Below, piece after piece: positions 60,276 through 64,000 of a stretch of DNA of 64,000 nucleotides (the stretch's first letter is position 1; every line of letters begins with the position of its first letter). The DNA lies in the NCBI GenBank assembly GCA_963930655.1, contig OZ005612.1, positions 15,939,001 to 16,003,000 of the forward strand, in the 5' to 3' direction. The translations under genes and the position numbers were made by a program. Below the pieces are notes generated by a model that was not told where the DNA came from, ran no database searches, and saw only the letters and a list, made by a program, of their open reading frames with translations. This DNA comes from Myrica gale (Eukaryota; Streptophyta; Magnoliopsida; Fagales; Myricaceae).

Positions 60276-61375
60276 CTTGACAAGATCAGTGAGAGAAGCC
60301 CAACTGCACTATTACCCCCATTCAAAACTTAGGCCACCCCCACTTTGGATCCAGGCAGCACACTTTGGTACGAACTTAAATTATTGGTTTGGGCTCTTGT
60401 GCCCCTGCCTCAGGATAAGCCCAGCCCAGCCCAACCTAGTCCGAGGCCTCTCACTTTCCATTTCCCTGACAATAACAGCAGTAAAGCTGACCATATTATT
60501 AAATTATCATTTGGGTAAGTGACCATATTATTAGCATTCATAGAATATGCCATAGCCCATATTATATAGCTCATTCATATTAGCATTATCCCTTAAAATG
60601 ATTCACATTTGAATTGAATTGCAGAACCACGCAAAGCATATCCTCCCATCATTTATTCTTTTATAATATAAACAAAACGTACGGAGATTTTGTCATAGGT
60701 GAACCTCACTTTCATAGTATTATATATATAAAAAATATTATCGGTCCAAGCTCCAACCAAAATAATTATTGCTGGTTAGGCGACTTTCTGTTCCAGAAAA
60801 AAAAAAGGAGAGCCACAAGTAAAGACGTCCATGCAATCATATAATAATAATAATAATAGAAGGAGGCGTGCAATTCCCAACCAAGCTCCCCGCGTCATGA
60901 CCAGCCCTCTCCGCCCAGTTATTCCAAATGGTTATGGACCACTAACAGGGGGTTCCATGTACGGCCAAAGTTTAGATCAGCTTCTTGCGATAAATTGAAT
61001 AACTAAAGAAACGGGCAGCCCATTTATACAATAAAGTCAATTGGGAAGTTTGAACTGCGTATGCTTTGGGACGAGGCTTTTGGCATGCAACTTATTATTA
61101 TTATTTGCCAAGAAAATTATTTTGTTTTCAATCTTTTTGGATTGTTTGAAATTTTTTTGAGAATTTTTTTAATTTCTATATTTTATTAGAGGTTGTGAAA
61201 GAGTGTGCCTACCTTGCCAAATAGAGGATTAACATTTTCAATATTGGATTTTGATTTTTGACCAAATAATTGGGAAATTTAACCAAAAAAAGGTTTCGGG
61301 TTGAAAGATTTTTTTTTTCTCTTTATGCCTTTTTATATATATGATGATTTACCACTTGTATATATATTACTGTTA
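60276..61375. other. intergenic, AT-rich, nothing recognised
   Basis: No gene recognised. Contains an (ATA)n run at about 60840-60858. Confidence 0.4.
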
Positions 61376-61485
61376 GAAAATATTGGTATTGTACTTTTTA
61401 GAAATATAAAAACAAAAGTATATGTTGCTTATGTGGCGTTTATTCATATGTTAGTTGACCGTTGACAATTACTAATAATAGTAGG

Positions 61486-61538
<53 letters not shown>

Positions 61539-61649
61539 GAAAAATATTGGTATTGTACTTTTTAGAAATATAAAAACTAAAGTATATCTTGTTTATGTGG
61601 AGTTTATTCATATGTTGGTTGACAATTGACAATTACTAATAATAGTAGG
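61376..61649 (+). repeat. two ~110 bp direct repeats around an (AT)n microsatellite
   Basis: Copies 61376-61485 and 61539-61649 are nearly identical (both contain TATTGGTATTGTACTTTTTA and CAATTACTAATAATAGTAGG). The (AT)n run between them spans 61488-61536. Confidence 0.85.
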
Positions 61650-62545
61650 CGAGGCTTTGTGAGGTGGCATGTAGGGGTGTAAGTCCGGTTCGGCTTCCGA
61701 CGGAGCTCCAGTTCTGTCACTGGTTCCGGGAAGTTGAGGTTCGACCCTTCTAGGAACCGACACCAAATTTAGATTTGAAGTTTTTATAGAAGCGGAAGTT
61801 TCCGCTGGTTTAGCAGAAAATCGGTTCCGATTGTTTTTATTTTTTATTTTTTTAACTAAATATTAAAACAATCGACGAACGTCGTTTAGTTGTTTTGTTT
61901 TGAAAAAAATATAATACTGTGGATCAAAACATGCCCGTTTTGATCCACGGTGATAGAAACCCTAATTCCTTTCCTCTATCCTTCGCGCCCCACCTCAGTC
62001 CTCACTCCTTATTCCTCACAGTCACTCCCTCAGCTCTCTCTCTCTATTTGTCGTGTTCGTCTGCCAATACTCTCTCTCTCTCTCTCTCTCTCTCAATTCT
62101 CTTACGGTCTCTCTCTCTGACTGTTGAGCTCCAGCGAGTGCAATGGTCAACCTCCATCATTTTCGGGTTGCTTCTCTCACACTCTCTCTCTCTCTCTATA
62201 TGTCTCTCTATCTCTCTCTAATCTCTGTCTTCACTCTCCATTTCTCTGTCTCTCTCTCTATCTCTTTGTCTCTCTATTTCAAATTTTTAACAGATCTGTT
62301 CCAGGCTTTAGTTAGAAAATGTGAATTGTTGTGATTTTTGTGAACCTGTTGCATTAAAGTCTATATTATGCATCAACATATTATATTGTGAGTCATTCGA
62401 CTAACTGTATAAATATTAGATTCATAGTCCTTATGCATTAATATTAGATTCTTTATTATTTATAGGTAACTGTTATAACTTTGATTTCACTAACTGTCAT
62501 TGTGAACCTGTGAGGCTTTGATTACGGCTAACTGTTATATTGGTG

Positions 62546-62744
62546 GTGTTTGAAAGTAAAAATTTTAGGGTATTGGGTTTTGTGAAAAAATAAAGATATT
62601 TTATGGAATTTGATGAAAAAGTGAAGAGAGAGAATATTTAATTGAATATTATAATATTATTTTATAGTTTGATAAGGAGAGATAGATTATTTTATAATTG
62701 TGTTGAAATTTTGAGAGGTGAAAATTTTCACCCCAAACACCCCC
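62546..62744. repeat. short AT-rich MITE, copy 5, nested in the hAT element
   Basis: GGTGTTTGAAAGTAAAAATTTT at the left, AAAATTTTCACCCCAAACAC at the right, and the AAAAAGTGAAGAGAGAGAAT core. Confidence 0.7.
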
Positions 62745-63036
62745 ATTGTCAAATTTAACTGTTATAATGCATTCATTTGAAAAATGAAAGTGAATTGTTT
62801 AGTGAATCCGTTAGATACCATCAATATTTGATCTGTTTTCATTTATTTGAAAAACGAAAGTAAATTGTTTAGTGAAGTTAATGGGGGATTTGTGAATTTG
62901 TTAGATATCATGCTTTAATATATGAATTGTTTAGTTATTTTTAATTTTGTATCTTGTTCATTTTTCTACTGTTTTTAATTTGGGTTAAGTTTGTAGAATG
63001 AGTTGTCTTAGAGCTTTGCATTGTGTCTTCCTTCAG

Positions 63037-64000
63037 ATGGATCGTCAAACTCCAATTTCATCTTCGCAATCCACAACCTCTAATTTATCTACCACTGACT
63101 CTATGACTACACCTACAATTGGTGAGATACCAATTATAGATGTAGGGGCTGAGACACAACAAACTAAGGAGACAATAGATACTACCCCCAAAAGAAGGAA
63201 GGTTTCTAATCTGTCCCCAATGTGGGAACATTTCACTAGGATACTACCAGTAATTGACCCAAACAAACCATTGGCCATGTGCAACCATTGTTGTCATAAA
63301 CTTGAGGTTCATCACGAGGATCAAGGGACCTCGACTATGATCTTCCACTTGAAGGCTTGTGTAATGTATAAAAGAACAAAAAGTAAATTTGATGGCTCTA
63401 AACAAAAATAGACTTTTGATATCAAGGGGCAAGTAGTGAATCAGTGGGGATGATGCAGATAGACTCATATGATCCCAAGGCTATTAGAGCTGTTATTGCC
63501 AAGTTTATTATTGTGGATGAGCTTCCATTTAGAATAGTAAGCAAGGACCCTTAAGGACATGATTTATACCCTCGAGCCCCGATTTAAAGTACCATCTCAA
63601 ATCACAGTAATGAAGGATTGTATGAAACTTTAGTTGGAAGAGAAGCGTAGAGTGAAGGCTAGTATCTTACTTAATAGACCACAAGTTTACTTGACCACTG
63701 CCACATTTATGTCAGTCCAAAACATGAATTATATGTCTGTCAGTGCACACTTCACTTATGTCAGTTCAAATAAATTGCACAAAAGGATACTTGTCTTTTG
63801 TAAGGTCTTAGATCATAAGAGTTCGACAATTGGGATGGACTTGGAGGATTGCATGTCGGAATGATGGATTGATAAAATCCTTACAATCACTGTTGATAAT
63901 GCATCCTCTAATGATATGACCATTAAGAATGTGAAGAGTAGTAAATTGCATTTGGGAATTTGGTGAGGAAAAGTAGTTTGTGACCATGATTTTTTGCATG
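63037..64000 (+). pseudogene. hAT transposase with BED zinc finger (RICESLEEPER/Ac type), decayed, 3' partial
   Basis: The ATG at 63037 directly follows an acceptor-like TTCCTTCAG. The first open part (63037-63408) has a Ser/Thr-rich N-terminus, then the BED finger: SPMWEHF, CNHC, and TSTMIFHLKAC (CxxC...HxxxC). A stop at 63409 and a frameshift follow. The family sequence then continues in pieces: SYDPKAIRAVIAKFIIVDEL near 63467, a stop near 63552, LEEKRRVKASILLNRP near 63630, SVQNMNYMSVSAHF near 63715, HKSSTIGMDLEDCMSE near 63815 and KILTITVDNASSNDMTIKNV near 63877. The last includes the conserved TVDNASSND segment of the catalytic fold. At least three disabling changes in under 1 kb: not functional as read. 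The C-terminal dimerisation region is outside the window. Confidence 0.88.

Larger units (their letters stand above)
61672..64000 (+). mobile_element. Ac-like hAT transposon, left part, runs off the window
   Basis: Left end TAGGGGTGTAAGTCCGGTTCGG, as in the small CCGG-rich elements of the window, then CT-rich leader sequence (61950-62290), an intron-like stretch containing a short MITE (62546-62744) and transposase coding sequence from 63037. The right end lies outside, so its duplication cannot be checked (left flank GTGGCATG). Confidence 0.8.

Noticed and set aside
62143..62334. Open frames rich in Ser-Leu
   Set aside because: Translation of a CT/CTCTCT microsatellite in the hAT leader.

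Overview
This window is nuclear DNA of a flowering plant, most likely a eudicot. The genes are split by GT-AG introns, the spacers are AT-rich, and the proteins are plant types: a plastid phylloquinone enzyme, a plastid shikimate enzyme, EXORDIUM and ABCG half-transporters. The species cannot be named from the sequence alone. All exon borders were read by eye from splice signals, reading frame and family resemblance.

Layout from left to right. (1) 1-2153, minus: 3' part of an ABC4/MenA 1,4-dihydroxy-2-naphthoate phytyltransferase gene (phylloquinone synthesis). It runs off the left edge, and its first exon could not be placed. (2) 4815-11528, plus: complete BUD13 splicing-factor gene in 8 exons; intron 4 holds an antisense LINE. 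(3) 14353-24176, plus: ABCG half-transporter pseudogene, broken by a 1.75 kb hAT element in exon 1, frameshifts, a 48 bp deletion and a 4.76 kb Ty1/copia element in its last intron. (4) 24865-25585: minisatellite with a period of about 116 bp. (5) 26655-29658, plus: complete paralogous ABCG gene in 8 exons, 682 aa. (6) 30732-37803: nest of Mutator-like elements (MULEs), two of which carry a GRF-type zinc-finger gene. (7) 37963-41449, plus: nuclear poly(A)-binding protein, 6 exons, 199 aa. (8) 42255-45662, plus: plastid DAHP synthase, 5 exons, 518 aa. (9) 47620-48540, minus: intronless EXORDIUM-like gene, 306 aa. (10) 48780-64000: gene-poor region of hAT-like elements, a SINE, MITEs and simple repeats. 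It ends inside a decayed Ac-like hAT transposase that runs off the right edge.

The host genes are unrelated housekeeping or metabolic functions (phylloquinone, spliceosome, transport, poly(A) tails, aromatic amino acids, cell-wall growth); there is no operon-like logic. The most distinctive content is the transposon record. Many insertions can be bounded to the base by target-site duplications: 9 bp for MULE types, 8 bp for hAT types, 5 bp for copia. The most interesting observations are the two GRF zinc-finger genes inside separate MULEs, the nested insertion at 33393-37803, a perfect 97 bp palindrome at 2320-2416, and the intact/broken ABCG pair.
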